64,000 nucleotides of DNA from Corynebacterium pseudodiphtheriticum DSM 44287. Its GTDB lineage: Bacteria; Actinomycetota; Actinomycetes; Mycobacteriales; Mycobacteriaceae. Made by a program: the position numbers and the translations under genes. Under the pieces are notes generated by a model. It was not told the DNA's origin, searched no databases, and saw only the letters and a list, made by a program, of their open reading frames with translations. Location of the stretch: positions 1-64,000 of the forward strand of contig NZ_JIAH01000008.1 in assembly GCF_000688415.1 (NCBI RefSeq). Reading direction: 5' to 3'. This document shows, one piece after another, positions 28,295-37,535 of the stretch. Each line of letters begins with the position of its first letter. Positions within the stretch are counted from its first letter, which is position 1.

Positions 28295-28927
28295 TTAGAC
28301 AAGTTCGAAGAAATAGAAGACACCAATAGAAATGAAGACAATGCCAGGCAGAAAACGAACAGAAGGAATTCGGGCCAGAGGCGAATTCACTGCTGCTTTC
28401 AACAGCACGGACATCATGAGAAATACCAGCAGAGTCACCACTAGCAGAAGGCCGAGAACCAGGGATTTCTGGCTGAATTCTGTGTAATGGCTCATCATTT
28501 GAGTAAAGAAAGAGGTAAAGAAAACCAATGCCTTTGGATTCGAAATGTTGGTGACAAAACCCAATCGAAGCGACTTAGCCCATGCACCGGTCCCTAGCGA
28601 TCGCGCCGAAGGAATCGATTCTGCCACCACTTGGTCGCTATGATTGCTTGCTGGCCTTGCTGCATCACGGAGAGCCAGAACACCCAATATCACGAGAACC
28701 ACGCAGCCGACCATCGGTAGCACAACTCGCAGAGTAGGAACAGCGACCAACAACGCTTCGATACCAACCAGCGAGAGCACTGACCACACTGCTACTCCCA
28801 GCGCAGCGCCGAGAGCCGTCCAGAACCCCGCACGCAGACCATACCGCGAGGTTTGCAGGCCGATAGAAATAATATCGGGCCCCGGCATCGCCATAACAAG
28901 GGCCCAACTAAGAAAATCAGCTAGCAC
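28295..28927 (-). CDS. LysE/RhtB-family exporter
   Basis: A 210-residue membrane protein with six helices of the LysE/RhtB translocator superfamily, which exports amino acids and related metabolites. The signature MAMPGPDIISIGLQTSRYGLRAG near the start and GFVTNISNPKALVFFTSFFTQ in the middle are diagnostic; the latter contains the conserved NPK. The start GTG 28927 is preceded by AAGGGAG with a six-base gap. No LysG-type regulator lies beside it. The exported substrate is unknown. Confidence 0.88.
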   Translation of the reverse strand: MLADFLSWALVMAMPGPDIISIGLQTSRYGLRAGFWTALGAALGVAVWSVLSLVGIEALLVAVPTLRVVLPMVGCVVLVILGVLALRDAARPASNHSDQVVAESIPSARSLGTGAWAKSLRLGFVTNISNPKALVFFTSFFTQMMSHYTEFSQKSLVLGLLLVVTLLVFLMMSVLLKAAVNSPLARIPSVRFLPGIVFISIGVFYFFELV

Positions 28928-28982
28928 TCTCGTCTCCCTTGGCTCTTGTTGAGCTCCACGCGGTGAGAAAATCAGATATACG

Positions 28983-29016
28983 AAAAATCCCCAGCAGCGC
29001 TAGGCGCCACTGGGGG
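28983..29016 (-). terminator. Terminator after initiator tRNA
   Basis: CCCCAG (28989-28994) pairs with CTGGGG (29010-29015), with further GCGC pairing inside. On the minus strand the stem is followed by ATTTTT. It lies 13 bases past the tRNA 3' end. Confidence 0.8.
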
Positions 29017-29028
29017 TCCGTTGAATAT

Positions 29029-29105
29029 TGGTAGCGGGGACAAGATTCGAACTTGCGACCTCTGGGTTATGAGCCCAGCGAGCTACCGAGCTGCTCCACC
29101 CCGCG
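29029..29105 (-). tRNA. tRNA-fMet (CAT), initiator
   Basis: A 77-base tRNA on the minus strand: acceptor CGCGGGG, D-arm GAGCAGCTCGGTAGCTC, anticodon arm CTGGGCTCATAACCCAG with anticodon CAT, T-arm GCAAGTTCGAATCTTGT, and an encoded CCA end. Initiator marks are the three G:C pairs at the foot of the anticodon stem (GGG...CCC) and the unpaired first position (C1 opposite U72). It is an isolated tRNA gene flanked by a terminator. Confidence 0.94.
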
Positions 29106-29216
29106 TCGGATGATATTCAATTCATCTGCCAGCTGAAGGCCTCCGCTTTCGCGGACCTTCGCGATCTCTCGCTTGCTGACATCATGTAACTATACATACC
29201 ATCGCTAGATATACCA

Positions 29217-29249
29217 AATCCCGCCATGCGCTGGGCACACAGCGGGATT
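29217..29249 (-). terminator. Hairpin after UPF0182 gene
   Basis: AATCCCGC (29217-29224) pairs with GCGGGATT (29242-29249) around a 17-base loop, 60 bases past the UPF0182 stop. No T-run follows on the minus strand, so termination may be weak. Confidence 0.4.
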
Positions 29250-29308
29250 ATCAACGATCTCGCGAGCAATATCTTACTGACGTTGCATCGCTGCCAATCG
29301 TGGTATCG

Positions 29309-32300
29309 CTAGTTCTGCGACTGGTAGTTTTCCACCGCACGGTCCAAGCGATCCAGCGCACGTCCGTATTCCTCGAAGGAACCATCCCGCGCCTTCTCCA
29401 GATCACGGAGAGCATCATTAATAGCGTCGACGCCTTGGCCACTAGCTGGCGGGGTTGGACCAGAACGATCCGCAGAATCGCGATCCGAGTCAGCATCTTT
29501 GTCGCTGGAAGCCGAAGCACCAGCCTCTGCAGTATCAGCCGCATCAGCATCATCGGAGGAACCACGGGAACTGTCCTCGTCACCATCGACCAGGTCGATA
29601 TCCTGTGCCGCCTGTGAGTCGATGCCTACCTGTTCCAGCGCCTCACCAATAGTTGGTGCATAACCAATGCGGCCCTTGTAAGAAACCAACACACGCAGCA
29701 GCTTCGGGAAGGCCGAATCTTGGTCTTTACGCTCGGCGTAAATCGGCTCCAAGTAGAGGATTTCACCGCCGCCTACCGGCAAAGTCAGCAAGTTACCGTT
29801 GTAGAGCTCGTTCGTGCGCTCCCACAGACCACGGTCACCAGCAACCTGGTCAGACGACATCATCGCATCCTGCGCCTGGCGCGGACCTTGCGTCTGCGTA
29901 TTCGTCGGCAAGACACGCACGGTGATGTCACCGTAGTTTTCCGGATCCGAAGACACCGTCATGTGCGCCGACAGGAATTCACGCTCCAAACCACGGAACG
30001 GAGTAACCATCTGGAAGCTGGACTTGTCCGGGTTTTCTGGGTCCGCAGCCATCACGTAATACGGAGGCTGCGGCAACTCCTGGGATTCCGGCTGGGTTGG
30101 GTCCAGAGGAACCGACCAGAAAGCATCGTTGGAGAAGTAAACGCCTGGGTCATCCACGTGGTAGCGCGCGAGCAAGTTGCGCTGCACCTTGAAGATATCT
30201 TCTGGGTAGCGGAAATGTGCACGCAGCTCATCAGAAATCTCGGATTCATCCTTCACGGTGTCCGGGAATACTCCGCGCCACGCATCCAATACCGGGTCTT
30301 CGGTATCAAACTCGTACAGCTCCACGGTGCCGTCGTAGGCATCCACGGTGGCTTTCACCGAGTTCCGGATATAACCAATACGGTCGTTAATCAAACGCTG
30401 CTCGGTGCCATCCGGGTTCAGTGCGTCGCGAGTGGCCTGCGACAACGACATCTCCGTGCTGTAGGGCATCGCATCCAAGGTGGTGTAGCCATCCACGATC
30501 CACTTGATCTTGCCGTCGACCACAGCCGGGTAGGTGTGCGAATCGGTGGTCAACCATGGGGCGACCTTTTCGACGCGGGCACGTGGGTCGCGGTCATACA
30601 GAATCTTCGATTCTGCACCAACACGGTCCGACAGTAGGAAGTTCATCTCCTGGTATTTCGCGGCATAGATCGCACGCGTGAACCAGTTGCCAATACCTAC
30701 CCCGCCTTCACCGGTGTAGGTATACGACGAAGAATCAGTGTCGTATTCCACGTCGTTGCCAGTGCCTCCAACAATTGCGTAGTCCAGACCCTCTTGGGCC
30801 GAGGCAATGACCGGGCCGTAGTACACACGCGGCTGATCCACCTTGATGCCGAGTTCTTCAGCATCTTCGTCCTCGGCACGGGAAGCCAAGGTCTGCAAGT
30901 CAGAAACCGTGTATACCGGGAAACCACCACGGGTGGAACCAGCGGATTCTGCGGCTTCGTTGATGGTATTGGCTTGCGCTGCTACGAAACCGTTGCCATG
31001 GGTGTATACAGTGTGGCGGTTAATCCAAGAACGCTGGTTTTCCCGTAGTGCATTCGGATCCAACTCACGAGCGGCCACCACGAAATCACGCTGTTCCCCG
31101 TCGATCTCATAGCGGTCCATGGACAACACATCAGGGAAACCGTAGAAGTTACGCAGTTGTTGTTGCTGGGTAAACGTCGGCGCCAAAATGTCTGGATCGA
31201 GCAGACGCAGGTTGGAAATGGTGTTTTCGTCTGCAGCGACGTCGTCATCAGAGACTTCTTCCGCGCCCCAGTTCGTTTCATACTCCACGTTGGTTTCATC
31301 GATGTTGTAGGCGAAACGGGTAGCCTCGATATTGCGCTCAATCGATTGCGCTTCTTTCAGCGCGCGGTTCGGCTGCACAGAGAACTGCTCCATCAGCATC
31401 GGCCATGCAGTACCAACAGCGATAGAGGTCACCAGCATCAGCACCACGGCCAGGCCGGGGATGCGCAGATCCTTGATCACGACAGCCATGAAGAATGCGA
31501 CGGCCACCAGCGCAGAAACCACAATCAGAATGATCTTGGCCGGCAAATCTGCATGCAGGTTGGTAAACGAAGCACCAGCGAAAATATCGTGCTGGTTAAA
31601 CAAAATGGTGTAGCGATCCAAGAAGTAGCTGGCAACCTGCACTAGCATCCACAAACCGGCAATAACGGCTAATTGAATGCGCGCAGGCTTCGATACCGAG
31701 CCCTTTACCCCCGCTGCCTGGCTACCAACGCGGATCCCACCCAGGATGTAATAGCCCACCAGCGAGAGCACAAAGCTGATGATCAAAAGCACGCTTAGCG
31801 AGGACACCAGAATATTCAACAGTGGCAGGTTAAAGGCATAAAATCCCAGATCCATACCGAATTCTGCGTCTTCACGGCCAAAATCACCGCCGTTTAAAAA
31901 CAACAGAACCGTGCGCCAGTAGGCCTGGCCCATGAACCCTGCCGCGAGTGCGATAATCAACGGTGCACCATAGAGGAATTTGCGCATCGTCGCAGCAATG
32001 GAATCTCGGTACTGGTACACCGGCGAATTGACATCCGCCATCGAGACATCGCTCGGACGGTTCTTCCAGGTAAGCCAGCTAATCAAGAAGGTTACAAGAC
32101 CCGCGACGATACCGAAGGCGAAAAACAGGATGATGCGGGTGATAATCGCAGTGGTATAAACCCCACGGAAATCAACCTCACCAAACCATTGCCAGTCGGT
32201 ATACAGTGACACCGCGAGCGGGCCGACCGCGAAGAGCACCACGATAATACCCACGAGCCACGATAAAATTCGCGGCGGTTTACGCAGATTAGTTGACGGT

Positions 32301-32320
32301 TGGTTAAGGCTGCTAGCCAA
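29309..32320 (-). CDS. UPF0182 family large membrane protein
   Basis: A membrane protein of about 1003 residues, equivalent to mycobacterial Rv3193c. About seven helices occupy residues 20-325. A long extracellular domain follows, with conserved WGAEEVSDDD-like, RLLDPDILAPTFTQQQQLRNFYGF and DRYEIDGEQRDFVVAARELD blocks, then an acidic Asp/Ser/Ala-rich tail (about 890-960) and a short C-terminal helix. The start is TTG 32320: AAAGGAG ends six bases before it, whereas the earlier TTG 32326 would abut that site. The role is unknown; it is broadly conserved in actinobacteria. It is divergent from the PPA1309-family gene. Confidence 0.9.
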   Translation of the reverse strand: MASSLNQPSTNLRKPPRILSWLVGIIVVLFAVGPLAVSLYTDWQWFGEVDFRGVYTTAIITRIILFFAFGIVAGLVTFLISWLTWKNRPSDVSMADVNSPVYQYRDSIAATMRKFLYGAPLIIALAAGFMGQAYWRTVLLFLNGGDFGREDAEFGMDLGFYAFNLPLLNILVSSLSVLLIISFVLSLVGYYILGGIRVGSQAAGVKGSVSKPARIQLAVIAGLWMLVQVASYFLDRYTILFNQHDIFAGASFTNLHADLPAKIILIVVSALVAVAFFMAVVIKDLRIPGLAVVLMLVTSIAVGTAWPMLMEQFSVQPNRALKEAQSIERNIEATRFAYNIDETNVEYETNWGAEEVSDDDVAADENTISNLRLLDPDILAPTFTQQQQLRNFYGFPDVLSMDRYEIDGEQRDFVVAARELDPNALRENQRSWINRHTVYTHGNGFVAAQANTINEAAESAGSTRGGFPVYTVSDLQTLASRAEDEDAEELGIKVDQPRVYYGPVIASAQEGLDYAIVGGTGNDVEYDTDSSSYTYTGEGGVGIGNWFTRAIYAAKYQEMNFLLSDRVGAESKILYDRDPRARVEKVAPWLTTDSHTYPAVVDGKIKWIVDGYTTLDAMPYSTEMSLSQATRDALNPDGTEQRLINDRIGYIRNSVKATVDAYDGTVELYEFDTEDPVLDAWRGVFPDTVKDESEISDELRAHFRYPEDIFKVQRNLLARYHVDDPGVYFSNDAFWSVPLDPTQPESQELPQPPYYVMAADPENPDKSSFQMVTPFRGLEREFLSAHMTVSSDPENYGDITVRVLPTNTQTQGPRQAQDAMMSSDQVAGDRGLWERTNELYNGNLLTLPVGGGEILYLEPIYAERKDQDSAFPKLLRVLVSYKGRIGYAPTIGEALEQVGIDSQAAQDIDLVDGDEDSSRGSSDDADAADTAEAGASASSDKDADSDRDSADRSGPTPPASGQGVDAINDALRDLEKARDGSFEEYGRALDRLDRAVENYQSQN

Positions 32321-32432
32321 GTCCAACTCCTTTAAAATAATCGAAAATGGAAAGCGTTATAGTGATCTAGCTTAGGCAATAGTCGACCGAAACAAAAGCA
32401 CTAGCCAATCGAAGAAAAAGGACGAATTTCTG

Positions 32433-33059
32433 ATGAATACGCAGCAGATAACTCAGCCAATGCTTAATCGCGCGATGATGGAAGCCGTCGACTTCATTCA
32501 CCCAGAAGGCTGGGACTGCCCGCCGACGCTTTTCGCCTTGGTGCCCACTAGTTTGCTCGCCCAACACGCAGTGGACGTCGACGACGACTCTCCCCTAACC
32601 CTCGTTGTGCAAGATGACCTGCCGAGCAATATTGAACCCGGCTCCGAGCACCTGGCCGACTATGTCTCGCGAGTTATCTGGCCAGACAACGTCGTCGGTG
32701 CGGTTTTGGCACAAGAGATCAAGTTCAAGGACACAGCAGATTCACAGAGTTCGAAGCCACGGCCTGCGCGCCTATTTTCCGGCGTGATCCGGGAAGAATT
32801 CGCCGCCACCAATAATTCGGATTTCGTGGTCGACGAATTGCTTGTCGACGACGCCGACGACTCCGGCGACGCGCAGACCACAGGAACAGAAGGTATAGAG
32901 CAGACCTTGCTACAGTTACGCCCTACCGAAGAAGAGCTTGCCGACGCCGGCCCGTTCGCCGAAGACGATATCCAGCTTCGCGGTGGCCCTGGTATTGCTC
33001 CTGGTGTTATCGCCGCCTTGCGGCATGGCTTAGACCAAAATGGTAGTGGCGTACTCTAA
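32433..33059 (+). CDS. PPA1309 family protein
   Basis: A 208-residue soluble acidic protein (many Asp/Glu near 140-195) of the PPA1309 family of actinobacteria, recognised by HPEGWDCPPTLFALVPT and the block around VVQDDLP and ISRVIWPDNVVGAVLAQE-type sequence. No enzymatic motif is seen. Its position next to UPF0182 and the PDZ protease is the usual one in this phylum. Function unknown. Confidence 0.8.
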   Translation: MNTQQITQPMLNRAMMEAVDFIHPEGWDCPPTLFALVPTSLLAQHAVDVDDDSPLTLVVQDDLPSNIEPGSEHLADYVSRVIWPDNVVGAVLAQEIKFKDTADSQSSKPRPARLFSGVIREEFAATNNSDFVVDELLVDDADDSGDAQTTGTEGIEQTLLQLRPTEEELADAGPFAEDDIQLRGGPGIAPGVIAALRHGLDQNGSGVL

Positions 33060-33122
33060 AGTCTCAATAGTCACAATAGTCTCAACCAGAGATTGAAAGT
33101 TTTGCCGAACCCGGGAGTTGTC

Positions 33123-33863
33123 GTGTCCGCCATCTTTTCTGCTCGCACTTTTCGCACGCGAGCTGTCACACTCGCAGCCAGTGCAGCCCTACCACTAGCA
33201 CTCGTGTCTTGCTCTTCCGAAGGCGGCAACTCCGATAATTCGGCACACCCAGGAACCTCCACCACCACTACTACTGCTGCAACATCAAGCAGCACCACTT
33301 CGGGTAGCGAAACCACGACCAGTAGCACGTCGACAAGCAATACAACCAACACTGCTTCTACCAGCACTGCACATACCAGCACCACTGGCGCAGAAGGATC
33401 TGCTGCAAGCAGCGCCGGAGTCGCGGCAGACAAATCCCCTGCCTCGACCGGAACTTCGACGCAATCTGCACAATCTAGCAACCCCGTAGAACTACCGGAA
33501 TCAGTAGAAAATGCCTACGAAATTTTCGGTTCCTTGGTTCCACGGTCCTTATTCGAAGAATTCGACACCTGCGAGGCCGTCGGCATGCAAAGCTACTACA
33601 ACTGCACCGGGGCTTCGGTGGGACAATTCCAATTCACTGAATCAAAATCCAAGGCTGTCTCTACGCTGCAAACGCTAACCGAGCTGCGCACCTCACAGGT
33701 CGTGGACGATTCCGGTGACCGTGTCGTCGGTTGGTCCTCGTTGGGTTCCACGGTGATCATCACGGTGGTAAGCACGGAATCCGGCCTGGTTATGCAGCAC
33801 ATGATTTCTGGTGATGCGGAAGAACCAGAGCAAAAAATCAAAGAATTAGGGTTGGCAAACTAG
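33123..33863 (+). CDS. Lipoprotein with Ser/Thr-rich linker, unknown function
   Basis: A protein of about 246 residues. Positively charged residues and a hydrophobic stretch end in lipobox ALVSC (Cys near residue 31), then about 85 residues that are almost only Ser, Thr, Ala and Gly, typical of a wall-spanning or O-mannosylated linker. A globular C-terminal domain of about 120 residues follows (from NPVELPESVENAYEIFG) with a Cys pair (DTCEAVG/YYNCTG). Start GTG 33123 has GGGAG five bases upstream. It has no recognised family; it is probably an envelope protein. Confidence 0.65.
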   Translation: MSAIFSARTFRTRAVTLAASAALPLALVSCSSEGGNSDNSAHPGTSTTTTTAATSSSTTSGSETTTSSTSTSNTTNTASTSTAHTSTTGAEGSAASSAGVAADKSPASTGTSTQSAQSSNPVELPESVENAYEIFGSLVPRSLFEEFDTCEAVGMQSYYNCTGASVGQFQFTESKSKAVSTLQTLTELRTSQVVDDSGDRVVGWSSLGSTVIITVVSTESGLVMQHMISGDAEEPEQKIKELGLAN

Positions 33864-33889
33864 CTAATTCCCCTGGCAGAAATCGGCTT

Positions 33890-35002
33890 TTATAGCTCCG
33901 CCGCGCAGGTCTCGACTTCACCACCGTGGGCAAAGGCATCCATCGCCGCAATGGCATCATCCAGGGTGTCAACTTTCGCGATAACCATGTCTCCGTGATC
34001 GGCGCGAACGGCTTCCGCACAGTTTTCTGTGGGCGCCAAAAACAATTCTGCACCCACCTCGTGTGATTTCGCTACCTTGTGCGCAATCCCTCCAATAGGC
34101 CCGACCTTTGAACTAGCAGAGATAGTTCCCGTACCAGCGACGAACTTCCCGCCTGTGAGGTCATCCTCGCTGAGCTTGTCAATCACTGCCAAGGAAAAAA
34201 TCATGCCTGCCGACGGACCACCCACATCTTGCAAGTTATACGTGACATTAATGTCAGCATCCGGGACCGAGGTCATGGTAATTCCCAGCAATGCCTCGCC
34301 CTTAGCATGTGGATTTTCTAAAAGTTCGACATCTTCGTCGTGTTTTTCACCATCACGCTCAAACTCCAAACGGATAGTTTCTCCCGGCTTATGCGAACGC
34401 ACCGCGTTTTGCACATCTTCGGGAGCAATTACCTTGTGACCGTCGACTTTCACTAGTATGTCGCCGTCGGCAAGCTGCTTGGCACCGGCAGAAATGTCCA
34501 ATACTTGGGCAATTGCGGTGCGCGTCGGAATATCCAAATAGTTCAACGCCGCCACCGTGGCCGCATCTTCCGAAGCCGTAAACGCTGCCTCGTTTTGTTC
34601 CTGGAATTGCTCACGATTGGTGCCTGGCGGATAAATTTTCTCGATCGGCACAATCGTGTCACCAGACCCGATCCACCGCCCAAAAGCTTGTGCAACAGTC
34701 ATATTGGTGCGCACGGAAACCGTCGTCATGTTCAGGTTACCTGCAGGGGTTTCGTCCACCGTAAAATCTTCACCTGCTTCAACAGCAACCACCGGGGTTC
34801 CGCTGACCTCACTCAAAGTATTAAACGTGGGACCTTTACCTTCAGCGGCATAAGGAACCGCCAAGGAGATATTGGTGCCGGGAATATGGTCCATGCTAAC
34901 CAATGCACCGAGGATGACCACAGGAACGGCCCCCAACGCAACCGAGCCCAATCCAGGTTTTTTCGTGGTGTCAGCATCGTTCTTCTTGGCAGCATCATTC
35001 AC
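33890..35002 (-). CDS. PDZ-domain Lon-like (S16) secreted protease
   Basis: A 370-residue protease of the YlbL/Rv3194c type. A membrane anchor near residues 18-38 is followed by an extracellular region, a PDZ domain at about 175-230 (GAKQLADGDILVKVDGHKVI), and a Lon-type S16 catalytic domain at about 230-350. The S16 dyad is visible as GGPSAGMIFSLAVIDKL (Ser) and KVGPIGGIAHKVAKS (Lys). It acts outside the membrane; the substrate is unknown. It is convergent with the lipoprotein gene (26-base gap). Confidence 0.88.
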   Translation of the reverse strand: MNDAAKKNDADTTKKPGLGSVALGAVPVVILGALVSMDHIPGTNISLAVPYAAEGKGPTFNTLSEVSGTPVVAVEAGEDFTVDETPAGNLNMTTVSVRTNMTVAQAFGRWIGSGDTIVPIEKIYPPGTNREQFQEQNEAAFTASEDAATVAALNYLDIPTRTAIAQVLDISAGAKQLADGDILVKVDGHKVIAPEDVQNAVRSHKPGETIRLEFERDGEKHDEDVELLENPHAKGEALLGITMTSVPDADINVTYNLQDVGGPSAGMIFSLAVIDKLSEDDLTGGKFVAGTGTISASSKVGPIGGIAHKVAKSHEVGAELFLAPTENCAEAVRADHGDMVIAKVDTLDDAIAAMDAFAHGGEVETCAAEL

Positions 35003-35092
35003 GACTCACAGACTACCCTGTTCGCTGTCAGCGTTGCGATTTCCAGAGCCTGCCACAAGCGAAGCCGCCGACATCTTCTGTAAGTTGGAGAC

Positions 35093-36511
35093 ATGACTAA
35101 CGGATTCGGATTTTCCTTTCCCAACAGTGGCAACGGTGATGACGACGATGACCGTAACCACAACAGGCACGGTGGCGCCGGTGGTCTCGGCGATATGCTG
35201 AACCAATTCGGCCAGATGCTGTCTGGCATGGGCTCGTCGATGAACAACAGCAGCGACGATTCCCCAGTCAATTACGACATGGCCAAGCGCATCGCCGGCC
35301 AGCAAATCAAATCTGCAACAAAAATTTCTACCCAAGACACCAAAGCGGTAGAAGAAGCAGTCCGGCTAGCCGAACTGTGGTTAGACGATTCCACCAACTT
35401 GCCGACGTCAGAAAACCGGATGGTTGCCTGGAACGCCGAAGACTGGCTACAGCAGACTCTTCCGATATGGAAACGCTTTGTTGATCCAGTAGCCAAGCAC
35501 ATGAACAAGGCCCAGCTGGATTCGATACCAGAAGAAGCCCGGCAGATGATGGGCCCAATGTCGAACATGATGGGCCAGCTTTCCGGAATGAACTTCGGCA
35601 TGCAGTTAGGCCATGCGTTGGGTGATCTTGCACAACAGGCGCTAACAGGTTCGGACTTCGGCTTGCCGGTTGCACCGACAGGCACCACAGCGATTTTGCC
35701 GCATAACATCCAATCCGTCGCGCGCGATCTCAACGTGAAAGGCCAGGAAGTTTTGGTCTACATCGCCGCACGAGAAGTTGCCCGCCAGCGCCTGTTCAAA
35801 CATGTACCGTGGTTGAGTGAGCGTCTAGTGTCTTCCGTCGAGGAATATGCAGTGGGCTTAGTTATCGATACCAGCCATATCGAAGAGGCCGCGCGTGATC
35901 TGAACCTGGAATCCGGTGACCCGCAAGCAATTCAAAACGCGATGCAGAATCTGCAGGGCATGGACTTGTCCCCTCGGATCACCTCACGCAACACTGCGGC
36001 TGTCGCGCGCTTGGAAACCTTATTGGCTCTTATCGAGGGCTGGGTCGAATTCATCGTTGGCGAAGCGCTACAGGACCGTATTCCTTCTACCCAGGCCATG
36101 GCCGAAGCATGGCGTCGCCGCCGCGCTTCCGGGGGATCAGCAGAAAAAGCCTTTGAAAAAGTTGTTGGTATTGAACTTAGCGCACCGCGAGTAACCGACG
36201 CTGCGGAGTTGTGGCGCCGTTCCACCGTTGCAGTGGGCATCGATCGGCGGGACTCGGTTTGGGAACACCCAGACTTTTTGCCGCAACCAGAGCACTTGGA
36301 TAATCCTGCCGCATTCATCGATGGTTTATTAGATGACAGTGACGACCAGGAATTCGAGGCCGAGTTCGCGAAGCTGGAAGAGATGCTGCGCAGTGAGGAC
36401 GTCAAAGAAAACGGCAACGCAGAAAACAATAGCACCGAAAACAACGGTGCTGAAAACAGCGGCGACGGTACCGATTCTGAGGGAAACAACGACCAAGACG
36501 GTTCACGCTAA
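35093..36511 (+). CDS. Zinc-dependent metalloprotease-like protein (DUF2342)
   Basis: A 472-residue soluble protein, equivalent to Rv3195. It starts FGFSFPNSGNGDDDDD, with the family core from ETLWLDDST-like helices to HVPWLSERLVSSVEEYAVG and the long helical C-terminal half (FIVGEALQDRIPSTQAMAEAWRRRRASGG). The last 60 residues are Asn/Glu/Asp-rich repeats (ENGNAENNSTENN). The family carries the name zinc-dependent metalloprotease, but I see no HEXXH in it, so the activity is uncertain. The start ATG at 35093 lies on the strand opposite to the PDZ protease (divergent, 90-base gap). Confidence 0.8.
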   Translation: MTNGFGFSFPNSGNGDDDDDRNHNRHGGAGGLGDMLNQFGQMLSGMGSSMNNSSDDSPVNYDMAKRIAGQQIKSATKISTQDTKAVEEAVRLAELWLDDSTNLPTSENRMVAWNAEDWLQQTLPIWKRFVDPVAKHMNKAQLDSIPEEARQMMGPMSNMMGQLSGMNFGMQLGHALGDLAQQALTGSDFGLPVAPTGTTAILPHNIQSVARDLNVKGQEVLVYIAAREVARQRLFKHVPWLSERLVSSVEEYAVGLVIDTSHIEEAARDLNLESGDPQAIQNAMQNLQGMDLSPRITSRNTAAVARLETLLALIEGWVEFIVGEALQDRIPSTQAMAEAWRRRRASGGSAEKAFEKVVGIELSAPRVTDAAELWRRSTVAVGIDRRDSVWEHPDFLPQPEHLDNPAAFIDGLLDDSDDQEFEAEFAKLEEMLRSEDVKENGNAENNSTENNGAENSGDGTDSEGNNDQDGSR

Positions 36512-36551
36512 TATGGTGTGAGTTAGACCGCACAACTCTCGGGGGGATTGT

Positions 36552-37535
36552 ATGGGAGACGAGCAACACCGGTTTTACTTCGCGCCCGGTGTGCGCGTTG
36601 TCCAACGTGATGAAAAGTGCCTACAGTTTGGGGTGGATTCCACCCGCGTGGGCATCGTCGAAACCACACGGCCAGAGACATTAGCCACAAGCTTGCATGA
36701 ACTTCCGCGTCTGTTTAATCGTAAGGATTTTTCCATCGCCAGCCACAGCGCTGGATTAACCCAACCTGCGGCGCACAGTTTATTTGACGATTTGCTGGCC
36801 TACGGCATCATTCGTCCAGCGCTATCCCGGCCAGTAATTGTCCTCGGTACCGGGTTTTTGGCAACAATGCTGCGCAATGCACTAACTGATGCTGACTTTC
36901 TGGTGCGCTCGCCTTTGCCAGGCGAACCAGAAGAAACCTATCTCAGCATGCAAAACGCCCAAGACAACAATATTCCAGTGCTCGTGGTTGACCGGTTAGC
37001 AGAGACCACCACTATGGCACCGCTATTGTTAGCAATGGCTCGTACCTGGATTCCCGTCTCGTTAATCGATGCCACTGGTGTCGTCGGCCCTATTCATATC
37101 AACGCGATGGGTCCGTGCCCACTATGCATGGAGTTGCATCGCACCGACCGCGACCCCACGTGGCACGCTGCAACCCAAGGTCTGCGGTCACATCAGACAA
37201 GTCCGGGAAGCACAGCGTCGCCAGGCAGCAAAGCAAACAAAGGAAAGAAAATCGCCGACGGCAGTATGCAGCACTTCCCCACTGCAGCTGCGCATTCCAC
37301 GGTCGCACACGTTATCGTGACTTTGGAGAGCATCTACGAGCTCAGCCCACCACCCGGGGCTTCTCCACACAGGATTCATCCCGGCCAGCTCTACGAATTA
37401 GATCCCTATGCCCGCCCGCAACAGCGCATCGTTGATAACCATCCACGTTGCCCAGAATGTTTTATGCATACTGACGGACGATATCGAGCAAATCCTGCCC
37501 AAACAGTTCAGCCTTTTTCTGGCCTATTCCGCTGA
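36552..37535 (+). CDS. E1-like/cyclodehydratase-related zinc-tetracysteine protein
   Basis: A 327-residue protein resembling bacteriocin-cyclodehydratase-type (ThiF/E1-like) proteins. It has an N-terminal peptide-clamp-like region of about 95 residues, then PVIVLGTGFLATMLRNAL, a degenerate nucleotide-binding turn, and two CXXC motifs (GPCPLCMELHRTD near 196 and RCPECFMH near 308) that would hold a structural zinc as in E1-like enzymes. The nucleotide loop is too poor to predict an active ATPase. The homologue Rv3196 sits in the same place in mycobacteria. The last 74 bases overlap the 3' end of uvrD2 on the opposite strand. Confidence 0.6.
   Translation: MGDEQHRFYFAPGVRVVQRDEKCLQFGVDSTRVGIVETTRPETLATSLHELPRLFNRKDFSIASHSAGLTQPAAHSLFDDLLAYGIIRPALSRPVIVLGTGFLATMLRNALTDADFLVRSPLPGEPEETYLSMQNAQDNNIPVLVVDRLAETTTMAPLLLAMARTWIPVSLIDATGVVGPIHINAMGPCPLCMELHRTDRDPTWHAATQGLRSHQTSPGSTASPGSKANKGKKIADGSMQHFPTAAAHSTVAHVIVTLESIYELSPPPGASPHRIHPGQLYELDPYARPQQRIVDNHPRCPECFMHTDGRYRANPAQTVQPFSGLFR

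Noticed and set aside
29720..30637. 305-codon frame opposite the UPF0182 gene
   Set aside because: Antisense shadow of a well-supported gene.
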